Origin: Silvibacterium bohemicum | Lineage (GTDB): Bacteria; Acidobacteriota; Terriglobia; Terriglobales; Acidobacteriaceae | DNA: 64,000 nucleotides | Reading direction: 5' to 3' | Assembly (NCBI RefSeq): GCF_001006305.1 | Contig: NZ_LBHJ01000014.1 | Coordinates: 1-64,000, forward strand | Part shown: in pieces, positions 1 to 8,345 of the stretch | Layout: each line of letters begins with the position of its first letter | Numbering within the stretch: position 1 is the stretch's first letter | Translations under genes and position numbers: made by a program | Notes under the pieces: generated by a model | Database searches by the model: none | Seen by the model: the letters and a program-made list of their open reading frames with translations, nothing else | Told to the model about the DNA's origin: nothing

Positions 1-48
1 TTCCATCAACCCTGCAACCAAACCCCCAAATCAACCTTGACAAATCAG

Positions 49-80
49 ACAGTCGCTGAGTGAAGCGAAGAATCTCGACG
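49..80. repeat. Degenerate copy of a dispersed 'GAGCGAAGCGAAGAATCT'-type repeat
   Basis: The segment reads CGCTGAGTGAAGCGAAGAAT followed by CT. It resembles a family of intergenic repeats that I associate with acidobacteria and related soil bacteria, with the general form GTCATCC-GAGCGAAG...AGGATCT. A clearer copy is at 41944-41999. The assignment rests on remembered family appearance and a short match, so it is tentative. Confidence 0.3.
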
Positions 81-91
81 ATCTCAACTAC

Positions 92-127
92 AAAGGAAAA
101 GCCCGCAAATCGCGGGCTTTTTCCTTT
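92..127. terminator. Bidirectional Rho-independent terminator
   Basis: GCCCGC (101-106) pairs with GCGGGC (112-117) around an AAATC loop. The A-rich and T-rich flanks (92-100 and 118-127) extend the stem and supply a U-tract on either strand. It would end the minus-strand gene that stops at 144 and any plus-strand transcript entering from the left. Confidence 0.85.
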
Positions 128-143
128 GTGAAGCCATAAACCT

Positions 144-1058
144 CTACTGCACTTGAACTGCGTCGAACTCTTCCTCTTCGTCGAGCCCGTGACGGCGCAA
201 CAGATTCGGCAGATTCTGCGAGAACGAGGAACGCGGCATGACCACGTCGCAGCCTGCTTCCACCGCCTTCACCTTCAGGTCGCCCTGGATGTGCGACAGG
301 AAGCCGATGATCGAGGTCTTGCCCTTCTTCAGCTTGGTGCGGATCTTCGGGATGAGCGTGAGCGGCTTGGCATTCGCGTTGTTGAGGTCGAACACAATCA
401 GCGACGGCCGATCCTGCTCCGCCCCTTCGGCGAGCTTGGCGACGATATCCTTCTCCGCCTTGACGAAGCCGACCTTGATGCCCAGCTTGCGCGCCGTCTC
501 CTGAATCTTCGCTAAAACGAAGAGATCTTCGATGAAGCAGTAGATGCGCGTGGGAGCGTCTTCGCGGATGGGCACCACCGGCTGGTGATCATGGGAAGAG
601 TACGCCTCATTCGCATAGCTGTGGTGGCTATGGCCGTTGCCATTGATGTTGCCATTCCGCAATTCGATTGTGGAGGGCGGGGAATCAGCCACATTGCCGT
701 TGGCCACGCGATAGCTGTGATCCATCGGTCCGACAAAGACCTGCTGCTTGCGTGGCTTACTTTTGCGCCGGCCGCCACCACCACCGCCGCGGCCATTTTG
801 CTGAGCGTCACCGCCGCCGTTTCCATTTTTCTGGAAGAAGCGGTTCTGGCTGGACGGCTTGTTGGCCTTCGGGCCTTGATTGGATTGACCGTGTTGTTGT
901 TGTCCCTGGGGGGCGGCGGCCTGACCGTTGGCCTGGGCAGCGGGCTTGTTGCCCTTGCGTCTGCGGCGTCGTCTGCGATGTCCCTGTCCTTGGGACTGCC
1001 CTTGCGGCGCTTGCCCTTCAGGCAAGGACGCCTCTGGCTGGTTCTGCTCTGTTGTCAT
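144..1058 (-). CDS. Basic low-complexity protein with C-terminal pseudo-receiver domain
   Basis: 304 aa, function unknown. Residues 1-110 are a disordered, Gln/Gly/Asn-rich segment with a run of eight arginines (28-35-ish) and further RRKSKPRK patches, which suggests nucleic-acid or polyanion binding. Residues 170-290 look like a CheY-type alpha/beta fold: a hydrophobic strand ending in FDLNN (Asp224), a GFLSH strand, and an 'AGCDVVMPR' segment where receivers normally carry the conserved Lys; here the Lys is not evident, so phosphorelay activity is doubtful. An acidic tail (DEEEEFD) closes the protein. AGGAAG lies about 6 nt before the ATG. It stands alone, with a terminator directly after it. 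The receiver-like reading is from pattern only. Confidence 0.8.
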   Translation of the reverse strand: MTTEQNQPEASLPEGQAPQGQSQGQGHRRRRRRRKGNKPAAQANGQAAAPQGQQQHGQSNQGPKANKPSSQNRFFQKNGNGGGDAQQNGRGGGGGGRRKSKPRKQQVFVGPMDHSYRVANGNVADSPPSTIELRNGNINGNGHSHHSYANEAYSSHDHQPVVPIREDAPTRIYCFIEDLFVLAKIQETARKLGIKVGFVKAEKDIVAKLAEGAEQDRPSLIVFDLNNANAKPLTLIPKIRTKLKKGKTSIIGFLSHIQGDLKVKAVEAGCDVVMPRSSFSQNLPNLLRRHGLDEEEEFDAVQVQ

Positions 1059-1702
1059 GCTTGCACTTCCTCGTGCGTGGTGACTGATCGGTGCTTTCGC
1101 ACGTTACTGAAAGACAGCGGAATCCGGCTTGCGCTGCCACGTTACGGTTAAAGATGCCGGAGAATGTTTTTGACCTTCCATGGCTCAGCGGTGGATCCGA
1201 GACAGACAGTTGCGCTGCTGGTAGGGGCCAGGCGGCAAACCGAACGGATTAACAGATCGCAATGGAGACAAATGCTTTGAAACCCTAACAACGGATGTTG
1301 TCATTCAACCATGGTTCCAGCTAGGTACAACCTCGAAGTCCACATGGACCACAGTGAGGCTCATCAGTTGAATCTTGTTTGACTCTCGAGAATTGCGGCG
1401 AGCCCTTCGTCCCAAGAGTTGGACATCAGCCGCTCGATAGGCAAAGACGATACTACTCTTCCCGGATGCGGCTGACAAGTGGCTAAAAGCAAGATTCCCT
1501 AAATTTAAGATTTCTAGGCGTTTTCCGGGAGTTTTCTGAGCATCATTTTTTCCCTGGATTCTTCCCAAAGCCCTCGTCGATATTGTCTCGGTCATTGGGA
1601 TGCCAGCGCATCGGCCGGAGTTTCGCCGCGGAACCGAATTTTCCTATCAGTGACGCATCATAGGTTGACGATTGAGATTCCGGCGAAGTTAAGCTTAAAC
1701 AG

Positions 1703-1729
1703 AAAAACCACCGGATCGCGGTGGCTTTT
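1703..1729. terminator. Terminator-like hairpin without an assigned gene
   Basis: CCACCG (1708-1713) and CGGTGG (1719-1724) enclose a GATCG loop, with AAAAA before and CTTTT after. The shape is that of an intrinsic terminator usable on either strand, but no gene clearly ends here. It may terminate an unannotated small RNA. Confidence 0.45.
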
Positions 1730-1774
1730 CTTAGATTGCAAGGGCCAGTCGCTGGCCTCCCTGAAATTCCGCCT

Positions 1775-1793
1775 ACTCTTCGAATCGAAGAGT
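1775..1793. repeat. Perfect 9-bp inverted repeat
   Basis: ACTCTTCGA and TCGAAGAGT are separated by a single A. With such a small centre it looks more like a protein-binding palindrome than an RNA hairpin. A second inverted repeat, GGCCAG-TCG-CTGGCC, lies at 1743-1757. Confidence 0.4.
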
Positions 1794-2065
1794 TTCGGAT
1801 TGGTCGCCCCGGACTTGGGCAGAATCTCATTGGATTCTGACTCTCAGCGTCCGGAACTTGTGTTTTCGGCTCTTCTCTATTTTTGAGAGCCTGTGCATCC
1901 CTGGCACTTACCTATAAGCAATCGTTATGCCGTTCGGAAGACTGAATAGAATGTGCGGTTTAGGGATTTATGGGAAGTCGAGAATCCGATTTATGGAAGG
2001 CTGGCTCTCGGCAAGCTTCGTAAAACCATACTTACGCCGTCCGGGAAGGGAGCTAAGAACGCCCG

Positions 2066-2938
2066 TCAGCGCTGGCAGTTCGGGCAGTAGTGCGTCCCGC
2101 GTCCTGCCAGCACGGTACGGCGGATCGGCGTGCCGCAGATCAGGCAGGGCTCGCCGGTCCGCATGTAAACCCGGTGCTCCAGCTGGAAGAAGCCGGCCAC
2201 GCCATCCGCGTCCACGTAGTCGGAGACCGATGATCCTCCCAGCGCGATGGCGTTCTCGAGAACGGCCTGGAGCGCCGCATGGAGGGCGAGCAGCCGGGGC
2301 CGGGTGAGGCGTCCGGCTATGCGGGCCGGCCTGATGCGGGCGCGAAAGAGGCTCTCATCGGCGTAGATGTTGCCCACCCCATGCAGAAGAGACTGGTTGA
2401 GCAAAGCCGCCTTGATGGAAAGCTTGCGGCCGCGAAAGAGCTGAACGAACTCCTCGGCTGAGATCGAGAGCGGCTCGCGGCCTGGCCCGCGAAAGCCGGA
2501 TTTATCCTCGCCGGTAGGCGTGTGCAGTGCCAGCCGGCCAAAGCGCCGTGCGTCCACGAACCGCAGCTCGCGGCCGGAGCTCAGCCGGAGAATGGCATGC
2601 GTGTGAGCCGGAACAGGCACATCCCGCGCTGAAACCAGTAGGCGGCCGGTCATGCCAAGGTGCACGATCCATTGCTGGGAGGCAACTTTGGCCTCGAGAT
2701 TTCCAGCGTTGGGCTTTCCAGATCGGCGATTCTTGTCCGCCGCAAGGTCGAAGACGATGTGCTTGCCCACACGGTAGACCTTCTCGATCCGGCTTCCGGA
2801 CAGAGCCTGAACCATCACATCGGGATCGGTCTTGAAGGGCTCTTTGTAGCCGCTGAGCCAGACATCCTCGATGCGCTCGCCGCGTATGCGCTCATTTACG
2901 CCATTGGCGACGGTTTCGACTTCGGGAAGCTCTGGCAT
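2066..2938 (-). CDS. mutM: Formamidopyrimidine-DNA glycosylase (Fpg/MutM)
   Basis: 290 aa. Base-excision repair enzyme that removes 8-oxoguanine and ring-opened purines and then cuts the abasic site. The mature N-terminus PELPEVE supplies the catalytic Pro2 and Glu3. The helix-two-turn-helix region contains the family signature LLHGVGNIYADE. The C-terminal zinc finger has Cys265, Cys268, Cys285 and Cys288 (CLIC...CPNC). The length is slightly above the usual 270 aa because of a Lys/Asn-rich insert near residues 68-82. GAGG stands 4-5 nt before the ATG. Followed 43 nt upstream on the same strand by the YbaY/META gene; no functional link is apparent. Confidence 0.97.
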   Translation of the reverse strand: MPELPEVETVANGVNERIRGERIEDVWLSGYKEPFKTDPDVMVQALSGSRIEKVYRVGKHIVFDLAADKNRRSGKPNAGNLEAKVASQQWIVHLGMTGRLLVSARDVPVPAHTHAILRLSSGRELRFVDARRFGRLALHTPTGEDKSGFRGPGREPLSISAEEFVQLFRGRKLSIKAALLNQSLLHGVGNIYADESLFRARIRPARIAGRLTRPRLLALHAALQAVLENAIALGGSSVSDYVDADGVAGFFQLEHRVYMRTGEPCLICGTPIRRTVLAGRGTHYCPNCQR

Positions 2939-2981
2939 CCGTCCTCTATTTTCGCAGAATCGTTTGCGCCCGGCTGCCGAG

Positions 2982-3827
2982 CTATTGCTGCGAAGCGGCC
3001 GCCGTATCCTGCGCTTCGAGCCGGGCCAGCACCTTTGCGCCCTTGCCCAGCAGCGACAGCGTGGAACCGCGGATGCGGTAGCTTTCGGTGATATTGAGGG
3101 CGGCGAGAAAAGCCCGCTCCATCGTCGCCACGTCTCCCATGCAGGCCATCATGGTCGATCCCATTTCTTTGAAGTGCAATTCGCGTCCCTCGACCGAATA
3201 AGAACCCATCAGCCGGTTGCAGCCCCCCGATCCTTCGACGCGATCCGTCTTGCCGACAAGCTTGATGTAAGCCTGCGGAGAATCGTTCTGAGGCGCTTTG
3301 CCGTCGACTTCAGCGAGATTCCATTGGGTATCGATCAGCGGAGTGTGAGCGGCCTGGCCGCTGGGAAGCTGCCCATACTGCGCACTGACCTGCTCCAGAT
3401 CGATGGCCAGATTGTCGGCAGGCGCACCCTGGGTAAGAACCGGATACGTGCTGGTGGAGGTGAACATCAGGCGTCCGCCAGACGTGATTTTGGCCACGAC
3501 CTCATAGCGGTGAGAGGGATCGATTGCCGCGGAATCGTATTTGACGGCAAATTTGATCGGCATCTGGTGACCCTTGGTCGGAATATCCTGCTCCGCGAGG
3601 GATTTTGCCGTGCCGTCCGCTGAGATCTCCTGGAGGATCACATGCACCGCGGCGTCGTCAGGGAGCGCGACGCGCTGATGGTACCGGACCGAACCCTTCA
3701 GGACATGCGTCGCTGACGGGGAAGGGTTGGCGCTCGACTGTCCCGGTGAATCTGATTGGGCCAGAGAAGGAAGGGCCACGCCGAGCGGCAAAAAAAGCAA
3801 AACGACAGCAAGCTTCGATTTCAACAT
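2982..3827 (-). CDS. Secreted YbaY-META double-domain protein
   Basis: 281 aa. A signal peptide (about 1-24, ending SLAQ) leads to a YbaY-like (PF09619-type) beta domain at about 43-145, recognisable by LKGSVRYHQRVALPDDAAVH and VKYDSAAIDPSHRYEV. After it comes a META/HslJ domain (about 160-270) with DTQWNLAEVDG, the GSGGCNRLMGSY signature and MACMGDVATMERAFLAAL. Both families are poorly understood envelope-associated proteins; HslJ-type META domains are linked to stress or novobiocin tolerance in E. coli. The combination in one chain occurs in other bacteria. No Cys lipobox is visible at the cleavage site, so it is probably soluble and periplasmic. The exact role is unknown. Confidence 0.85.
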   Translation of the reverse strand: MLKSKLAVVLLFLPLGVALPSLAQSDSPGQSSANPSPSATHVLKGSVRYHQRVALPDDAAVHVILQEISADGTAKSLAEQDIPTKGHQMPIKFAVKYDSAAIDPSHRYEVVAKITSGGRLMFTSTSTYPVLTQGAPADNLAIDLEQVSAQYGQLPSGQAAHTPLIDTQWNLAEVDGKAPQNDSPQAYIKLVGKTDRVEGSGGCNRLMGSYSVEGRELHFKEMGSTMMACMGDVATMERAFLAALNITESYRIRGSTLSLLGKGAKVLARLEAQDTAAASQQ

Positions 3828-3870
3828 GCAGGAAATGCCTCTTGCACCAAATTACTCCAACGGGTTTTCC

Positions 3871-3900
3871 GGCCTGCGGTCAGCCGCGGACAGGCCTTTT
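3871..3900 (+). terminator. Terminator-like hairpin upstream of the META gene
   Basis: GGCCTGCGG pairs imperfectly with CCG-CGGA-CAGGCC, followed by TTTT. On the plus strand it would be an intrinsic terminator, but no plus-strand gene ends nearby; it could belong to a short RNA or be part of the minus-strand leader. Confidence 0.3.
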
Positions 3901-3990
3901 CCTATTTCATAGGTGCGCGGCAGCTATCGGTAACGAAATTCCCGCTATCGCCGATCAACGCTATGTGGAGCCTTCGCATCCATCCTGATT

Positions 3991-4140
3991 ATGATCCGCA
4001 AACTCAAATCCGGTGAATATCGTTTGTACTCGCGTAAGAAGGATGAAGCGACCGGCAAGCGCCGCAACCTGGGAACCTTTTCCAGCATGGAAAAGGCAAA
4101 GCAGCACGAGCGTGAGGTTCAGTACTTTAAGAAGCACTGA
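3991..4140 (+). CDS. 49-aa conserved basic small protein
   Basis: A complete frame of 49 aa that starts MIRKLKSGEYRLYSRKKDE and ends YFKKH. It is rich in Lys and Arg and contains the phrase KSGEYRLYSRKKDEATGKRR, then NLGTF and a helical tail EKAKQHEREVQYF. I recognise this as a small uncharacterised protein type found in many bacteria, often annotated hypothetical; the Lys/Arg content suggests RNA or ribosome contact, but that is inference. There is no good Shine-Dalgarno: a GTGGAG lies about 21 nt before the ATG. It precedes purA by 200 nt in the same direction. Very short genes need protein-level conservation to confirm. Confidence 0.75.
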   Translation: MIRKLKSGEYRLYSRKKDEATGKRRNLGTFSSMEKAKQHEREVQYFKKH

Positions 4141-4340
4141 GTCTGGCGTTTCTCTGTCGATCTCTTCCTTTCGTAGGGGGCGGCCACGATATATCATTAG
4201 ATACCGGGTGGAACAGTCTGCCACGCGGACCCATTCCATTTGTCCTCGCCACTCCCTGACAGGTCAGGCTACAAAATCCGGTAGGCGGCGTGTGCGACAA
4301 GGTACAGCAAAATTTAGTTCGAGATAGGCATCAGGAAGAC

Positions 4341-5657
4341 ATGCGCGCAAAGACAGCGGTAGTGGTAGGCGCCCAGTGGGGCGATGAAGGTAAAGGCAAG
4401 ATTGTTGACGTACTCTCCGATCGATTTGCGATCGTAGCCCGCTACGCCGGCGGCCACAACGCCGGCCACACGGTCATCATCCGCGGGAAGAAGTTCATCC
4501 TGCAGCTGGTTCCATGCGGAGTGCTGCGTCCCGATTGCCAGGCGGTCATCGGCAACGGCGTGGTTCTCGATCCCATGGCCTTCCTGAAGGAGATCGGCAA
4601 GCTGCGCGATCTGGGCGTGAATGTAGACGAGCAGCTTTTCGTCTCCAACCGGGCGCAGGTCATCCTGCCTTACCACCGCATGATTGAATTGGCTGCGGAG
4701 AGCGCTCCGGGACGGCAGAAGATCGGCACCACCAGCCGCGGCATCGGGCCGGCCTATGAAGACAAGATGGCGCGCAACGGCCTGCGTGTCGTCGACATGA
4801 TGAATCGCAATCTGCTCAAGACTCACATCGAGAATGCCTGCCACGAGAAGAATGCCATCGCTCACGCGCTCTTCGGCACCGAGCCTCTTGATCCCGCGCA
4901 GATGTACGAGGATTACGCGCGCGCGGCGGAACAGGTCGCTCCCTTCGTTACCGATACCTCGGCGCTGCTCAACAACGCCATTCGCGCCGGCAAGAGCGTG
5001 ATGTTCGAAGGTGCGCAGGGAACCATGCTCGACATCGATCACGGCACCTACCCCTTCGTGACCTCGTCTTCGGCCACCGCCGGCGGAGCCGTTACCGGCA
5101 CTGGAGTCGGCCCCACCGCGATCGGCACGGTGATCGGTGTGACCAAGGCTTACGTCACGCGCGTCGGAGAAGGACCGTTTCCCACCGAATCGCACGATGA
5201 GTCCGGTGAGCTGCTGCGTGCTCGCGGCAATGAATTCGGAGCGGTCACGGGCAGGCCGCGGCGCTGCGGATGGCTGGATCTGCCCCTGCTCCGCTACTCC
5301 AACCAGGTGAACGGCACCGAATGGCTGGTGGTGACCAAGCTCGACGTGCTCGATGGCCTGGAGGAGATTCCGGTCTGCACCGGCTACGAGATCAACGGCA
5401 AGCGGGTGGACACCATGCCGGCCGACGTTCGGGGACTTGATTCCATCAAGCCGGTTTACACCAAGCTCAAGGGCTGGAAAGACACTTCGGAAGGAATCGT
5501 CGAATTCGACAAGCTGCCGCAGGCTGCCCAGGATTATCTGCGCTTCCTGGAGCGGGAGTCCGGAGCCCGGATCGGCATGGTTTCGACTGGTCCGGATCGC
5601 GAGCAGACCATGCTCCTGCCGGAATTCGAAAAAGCATTGACGGATATCCAAGGCTAA
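4341..5657 (+). CDS. purA: Adenylosuccinate synthetase
   Basis: 438 aa, the normal family length. Joins IMP and aspartate using GTP, the first committed step to AMP; cytosolic homodimer. The N-terminal P-loop-like GAQWGDEGKGK (about 10-20) carries the catalytic Asp. Other family signatures are YAGGHNAGHTV, the IGTTSRGIGPAYEDK segment, EGAQGTMLDIDHGTYPFVTS and GRPRRCGWLDL. An in-frame upstream extension to 4290 exists but is rejected: AGGAAG is 2 nt-phased correctly just before the ATG at 4341, and PurA proteins begin at this point. The 200-nt leader shows no purine riboswitch that I can recognise. Confidence 0.98.
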   Translation: MRAKTAVVVGAQWGDEGKGKIVDVLSDRFAIVARYAGGHNAGHTVIIRGKKFILQLVPCGVLRPDCQAVIGNGVVLDPMAFLKEIGKLRDLGVNVDEQLFVSNRAQVILPYHRMIELAAESAPGRQKIGTTSRGIGPAYEDKMARNGLRVVDMMNRNLLKTHIENACHEKNAIAHALFGTEPLDPAQMYEDYARAAEQVAPFVTDTSALLNNAIRAGKSVMFEGAQGTMLDIDHGTYPFVTSSSATAGGAVTGTGVGPTAIGTVIGVTKAYVTRVGEGPFPTESHDESGELLRARGNEFGAVTGRPRRCGWLDLPLLRYSNQVNGTEWLVVTKLDVLDGLEEIPVCTGYEINGKRVDTMPADVRGLDSIKPVYTKLKGWKDTSEGIVEFDKLPQAAQDYLRFLERESGARIGMVSTGPDREQTMLLPEFEKALTDIQG

Positions 5658-5844
5658 GTTGAGCCATGGTCCGGAATTTCCGGATGTGGCGAGGGTAAGG
5701 CGCTGCAACGGCCGCGAATCGTGCGGTTGAGAAGGCGGTCAGGATAGATTTGAGAAGGCTTTTCGCCGCCGCCATTAACCGCTTGTTATCTAGCCGGGTG
5801 TAACGCACAATCGATTTGCTTCAGAAAGCGTCAGGTGTAGGATC

Positions 5845-6132
5845 ATGATCAGCTTTACCGTTCGGATGAAGTTCAAACCCGAGGATCGCGCCGAGATTCA
5901 AGAGGCTCTGCGTGGTGTAACGGAAGCCTCGCGTAAGGAGCCGGGCTGCGTGAGTTACATCCCGCACACGGTCGAGTCGGAGCCGGATATCGTCGTCATT
6001 TATGAGCAGTACCGCGACGCGGCCGCCCTGGACGCACACCGCGCTTCCGCGCATTTCAAAAAATATGTCGTGGGTGGTCTCTACCAGCGCATGCTCGAGC
6101 GTTCGGCGGAAAATTTGAACGCGGTCGCTTGA
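5845..6132 (+). CDS. Antibiotic biosynthesis monooxygenase (ABM) domain protein
   Basis: 95 aa, a single ABM-type ferredoxin-like barrel. Features are the opening strand ISFTVRMKFKPED, the EPGCVSYIPHTVESEPD core, EQYRDAAALDAHRASAHFKKY with the usual H-x-x-x-H-F pattern, and the closing helix. Members such as YgiN act as small quinol monooxygenases or heme-degrading enzymes, or have no known substrate; this chain does not settle which. AGGATC precedes the ATG. A TCCGGAA-T-TTCCGGA palindrome at 5670-5684 lies in the gap after purA but is not clearly a terminator. Confidence 0.85.
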   Translation: MISFTVRMKFKPEDRAEIQEALRGVTEASRKEPGCVSYIPHTVESEPDIVVIYEQYRDAAALDAHRASAHFKKYVVGGLYQRMLERSAENLNAVA

Positions 6133-6370
6133 GGCTATTCGGCGATGGGCTTCCTGTTGCGTTTCCCGACACGCTCTCCATTCCGCGCCCTGGAATCGAT
6201 TTCATCGGCCACGCCGTGCAACGGACCCGAAGCGTCTGATGATCGTGTCTAATAAGTGGAGACGGCATTCCCGCCAGATTCACAAAATGAGGCTTTCGCC
6301 ACCCCAAAGCGCACGTTCGGTCAATCTTTTTGACTCGCTCCGCGATTGCGGTCTACCATCCGATACGCAC

Positions 6371-6886
6371 ATGCAACGAAGAAGCCGTCTTTTGGGATCT
6401 TTCCGCGGCACAGCGGCCTGCATCTTGCTTGTCGCAACGCTCGGGCTGGTGCTTCCGCGCTCGGCCTTCGCTCTCCCGCGTCACGAAAATCATGCCCTCC
6501 ACAAAGAAATCGAAGCTCTGGAGATGCAGTGGCGTCAGGCCGTGATCGCAAATGACGTCGGCCAGATGGATCATCTGCTGGCAGACGACTATATCGGCAT
6601 CAGCGCCAACGGGACGGTTGAGACCAAGGCTCAGGCCTTGGCCTTGCGCAAGGCGGGGACCGTGAAGATCAGCCAGCTTGACCTCACCGACCTCAAGGTC
6701 CGGGTCTACGGCGATACCGCCGTAGTGACTTCGCAGGCCGATCTGCAGGGAACCAACGGGCAGAGCAACATTAGCGGCAATTATCGCTATACACGCGTCT
6801 ACAACCGCCGCCTGGGTCAATGGAAGATCGTCAGCTTCGAGGCCAGTCGCATGCACGACGCCGATGCCCGTTCGGGCAAGCACTAA
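6371..6886 (+). CDS. Secreted SnoaL/NTF2-like (DUF4440-type) protein
   Basis: 171 aa. The start chosen is the ATG before MQRRSRLLGSFRG, because it directly creates a signal peptide (hydrophobic ACILLVATLGLVLP, cleavage near AFA); longer in-frame starts back to 6239 would bury it. The mature part has the typical DUF4440 layout: a helix LEMQWRQAVIANDVGQMDHLLADDYIGI, then KAQALALRKAG, DLKVRVYGDTAVVTSQ and the final RYTRVYNRRLGQWKIVSF strands. This fold covers isomerases, hydrolases and pure binding proteins; the function here is unknown. It is presumably periplasmic. Confidence 0.82.
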   Translation: MQRRSRLLGSFRGTAACILLVATLGLVLPRSAFALPRHENHALHKEIEALEMQWRQAVIANDVGQMDHLLADDYIGISANGTVETKAQALALRKAGTVKISQLDLTDLKVRVYGDTAVVTSQADLQGTNGQSNISGNYRYTRVYNRRLGQWKIVSFEASRMHDADARSGKH

Positions 6887-6907
6887 GTTTGGTTCGATAG
6901 AGGAAAT

Positions 6908-7060
6908 TTATCGGCTGGCTACCGGAGGTAGTTTGGGCTCAAGCTCTCCGTCGGAATTCTCCGCTGGGAACGGCCGTTCGGAACTCGGCGCTGCCACGAT
7001 CAAAACCAGCACGATGAGCAGGGAGACCGCGAGCAATCCGTATTCGACCAGTCTCAGCAT
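6908..7060 (-). CDS. 50-aa single-span membrane peptide
   Basis: A 50-aa frame starting MLRLVEYGLLAVSLLIVLVL. Residues 5-24 form one clear transmembrane helix; the remaining 25 residues are a Pro/Glu-rich tail (SSERPFPAENSDGELEPKLPP). The ATG lies 4 nt after the stop codon of the M20 peptidase gene, and GGAGG within the last codons of that gene sits 9 nt before it, so it looks translationally coupled. No known family recognised. The tight spacing and ribosome site are the main support; conservation behind M20 genes in relatives would confirm it. Confidence 0.62.
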   Translation of the reverse strand: MLRLVEYGLLAVSLLIVLVLIVAAPSSERPFPAENSDGELEPKLPPVASR

Positions 7061-7064
7061 GGCT

Positions 7065-8240
7065 TCATTCCTCCGGTTTCATCAACATCGCTGCAAGCAG
7101 CGCCGTACGCGGCCCAAGATCCTTCAGCAGTAGCGACTCGTGCGTTGCGTGCGCTCCTTCGCCTACCGCTCCCATTCCATCCAGAGTCGGAATTCCAAGC
7201 GCCGAAGTGAAGTTTCCATCCGACCCGCCGCCGGTGGCGGCTTCCTGCAGGTCAAAACCCATGGCGCGGGCGAGAGTTGCTGCGCGCTTGAACAATGCCA
7301 CCGTGCCGCGACTACGTTCCATAGGCGGACGGTTCAGGCCCCCCTCCACCTTCAAGACGCACTGCTTATCTCGAGCACGCAAGCGGCGAAACTGCCGATC
7401 CACCCTCGCCGCATCGATCTTTCTAGCGACGCGTACATCGACTTCGGCTGATGCTTCGGCTGCTACTACGTTAGACCGGGTTCCCCCCTGAATGGTTCCA
7501 ACATTTACCGTAATTCCACGTTGCATATCTGTGAACCCGTGAATTGCTTCGATCTGATGAGCCAGCTCCGCAATGGCGGAGTGCCCGCTCGCGAAGTCGA
7601 TGCCGCTATGCGCAGCGACGCCTGTGATGTGAATGCGGTAATGCCCCACGCCCTTGCGCGCCGTCTTATAGGCGCCAGGATAAAGCCCTTGCGCCGGTTC
7701 GAGGACGTACACCGCGGCGCACTCTCCGGCAATCCTCTCGGTCACCGCTCGCGACACCGGACTGCCCACCTCTTCCTCGCTCACCAGGAGCAGCACGACG
7801 GGAGGCATCGCCGCGCCGTAACGCTGTTGCAGCGTTTCGATGGCCGCGAAGGCCATGGCCACGCCCGCCTTCATGTCCAGCACGCCAGGGCCCCAGACCC
7901 GTCCGCTGTCAATGCGAAAGGGCATCTTGGCCAGCGTGCCGATGGGCCAGACCGTATCCAGGTGGCCGAGCAGTAAGATCGGTTTTACGGCGCGGCCCCT
8001 GCGGCCGAAACGAACCTCCAGCAGGTCGCCGAAATTTTTCTGCCGGTGCCGCCGGACCCGGCCTCCCATCGACTCCGCACGCTTGGCCGCCAGGTCCACG
8101 CAGCGGTCGACGGCGGCTTTGTCATCGCTGGGGGACTCAAGTTCGACAAGTAATTGGAGGAACTTGAGGAGCTCGGGGAGGTTCGCCTGCGCCTCGGCTG
8201 AATCGGCGGTCTTGTTGGAAGTAATTGATTGGAATGACAT
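7065..8240 (-). CDS. M20 family metallopeptidase (glutamate carboxypeptidase-like)
   Basis: 391 aa, cytosolic, no signal peptide. Metal ligands of the M20 family are visible: GHLDTVWP, the bridging Asp in GVLDMKAGVAMA, the catalytic Glu pair in SEEEVGS, and the late His in GAHATHES. The dimerisation domain in the middle has the characteristic GVAAHSGIDFASGHSAIAEL and INVGTIQGGTRSNVV. It is nearest to carboxypeptidase G2/ArgE-like enzymes that remove C-terminal glutamate or deacylate amino acids; the substrate is not determinable. A 50-aa membrane peptide follows 4 nt downstream. The N-terminal 15 residues may be over-extended. Confidence 0.9.
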   Translation of the reverse strand: MSFQSITSNKTADSAEAQANLPELLKFLQLLVELESPSDDKAAVDRCVDLAAKRAESMGGRVRRHRQKNFGDLLEVRFGRRGRAVKPILLLGHLDTVWPIGTLAKMPFRIDSGRVWGPGVLDMKAGVAMAFAAIETLQQRYGAAMPPVVLLLVSEEEVGSPVSRAVTERIAGECAAVYVLEPAQGLYPGAYKTARKGVGHYRIHITGVAAHSGIDFASGHSAIAELAHQIEAIHGFTDMQRGITVNVGTIQGGTRSNVVAAEASAEVDVRVARKIDAARVDRQFRRLRARDKQCVLKVEGGLNRPPMERSRGTVALFKRAATLARAMGFDLQEAATGGGSDGNFTSALGIPTLDGMGAVGEGAHATHESLLLKDLGPRTALLAAMLMKPEE

Positions 8241-8345
8241 TAGTTACCTTGCAAATAGTCACATATCAGTTTCGAGGGCGGACAGTCCAGCCGCGAAAGT
8301 GTGTCAAATACGCAACAATGAAACTTTCAATTCCGAAGTTAGTCT

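Larger units (their letters stand above)
1059..2065. other. Gene-poor 1 kb interval with several inverted repeats
   Basis: No convincing gene in either strand: the short open frames lack a ribosome site, sensible composition or any family resemblance. The stretch is more A/T-rich than its surroundings. It holds three short inverted repeats close together at 1703-1729, 1743-1757 and 1775-1793. It could be decayed coding sequence or hold an unrecognised RNA; I cannot tell which. Confidence 0.5.

Noticed and set aside
1760-1870. tRNA-like segment around CTTCGAATCGAAG
   Set aside because: No acceptor pairing, D arm or GTTCGAATC T-loop in the right spacing; it is a simple palindrome.
4141-4340. 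Possible riboswitch or SRP-like RNA before purA (CAGGTCAGG, GATATATCATTAGATAC)
   Set aside because: No match to the conserved core of purine, ZTP or guanidine riboswitches or to the SRP RNA loop GGAAGGAAGCA as I know them.
4314-5708. 464-codon open frame antisense to purA
   Set aside because: Shadow of a high-GC gene; purA is certain and the antisense product has no family features or ribosome site.
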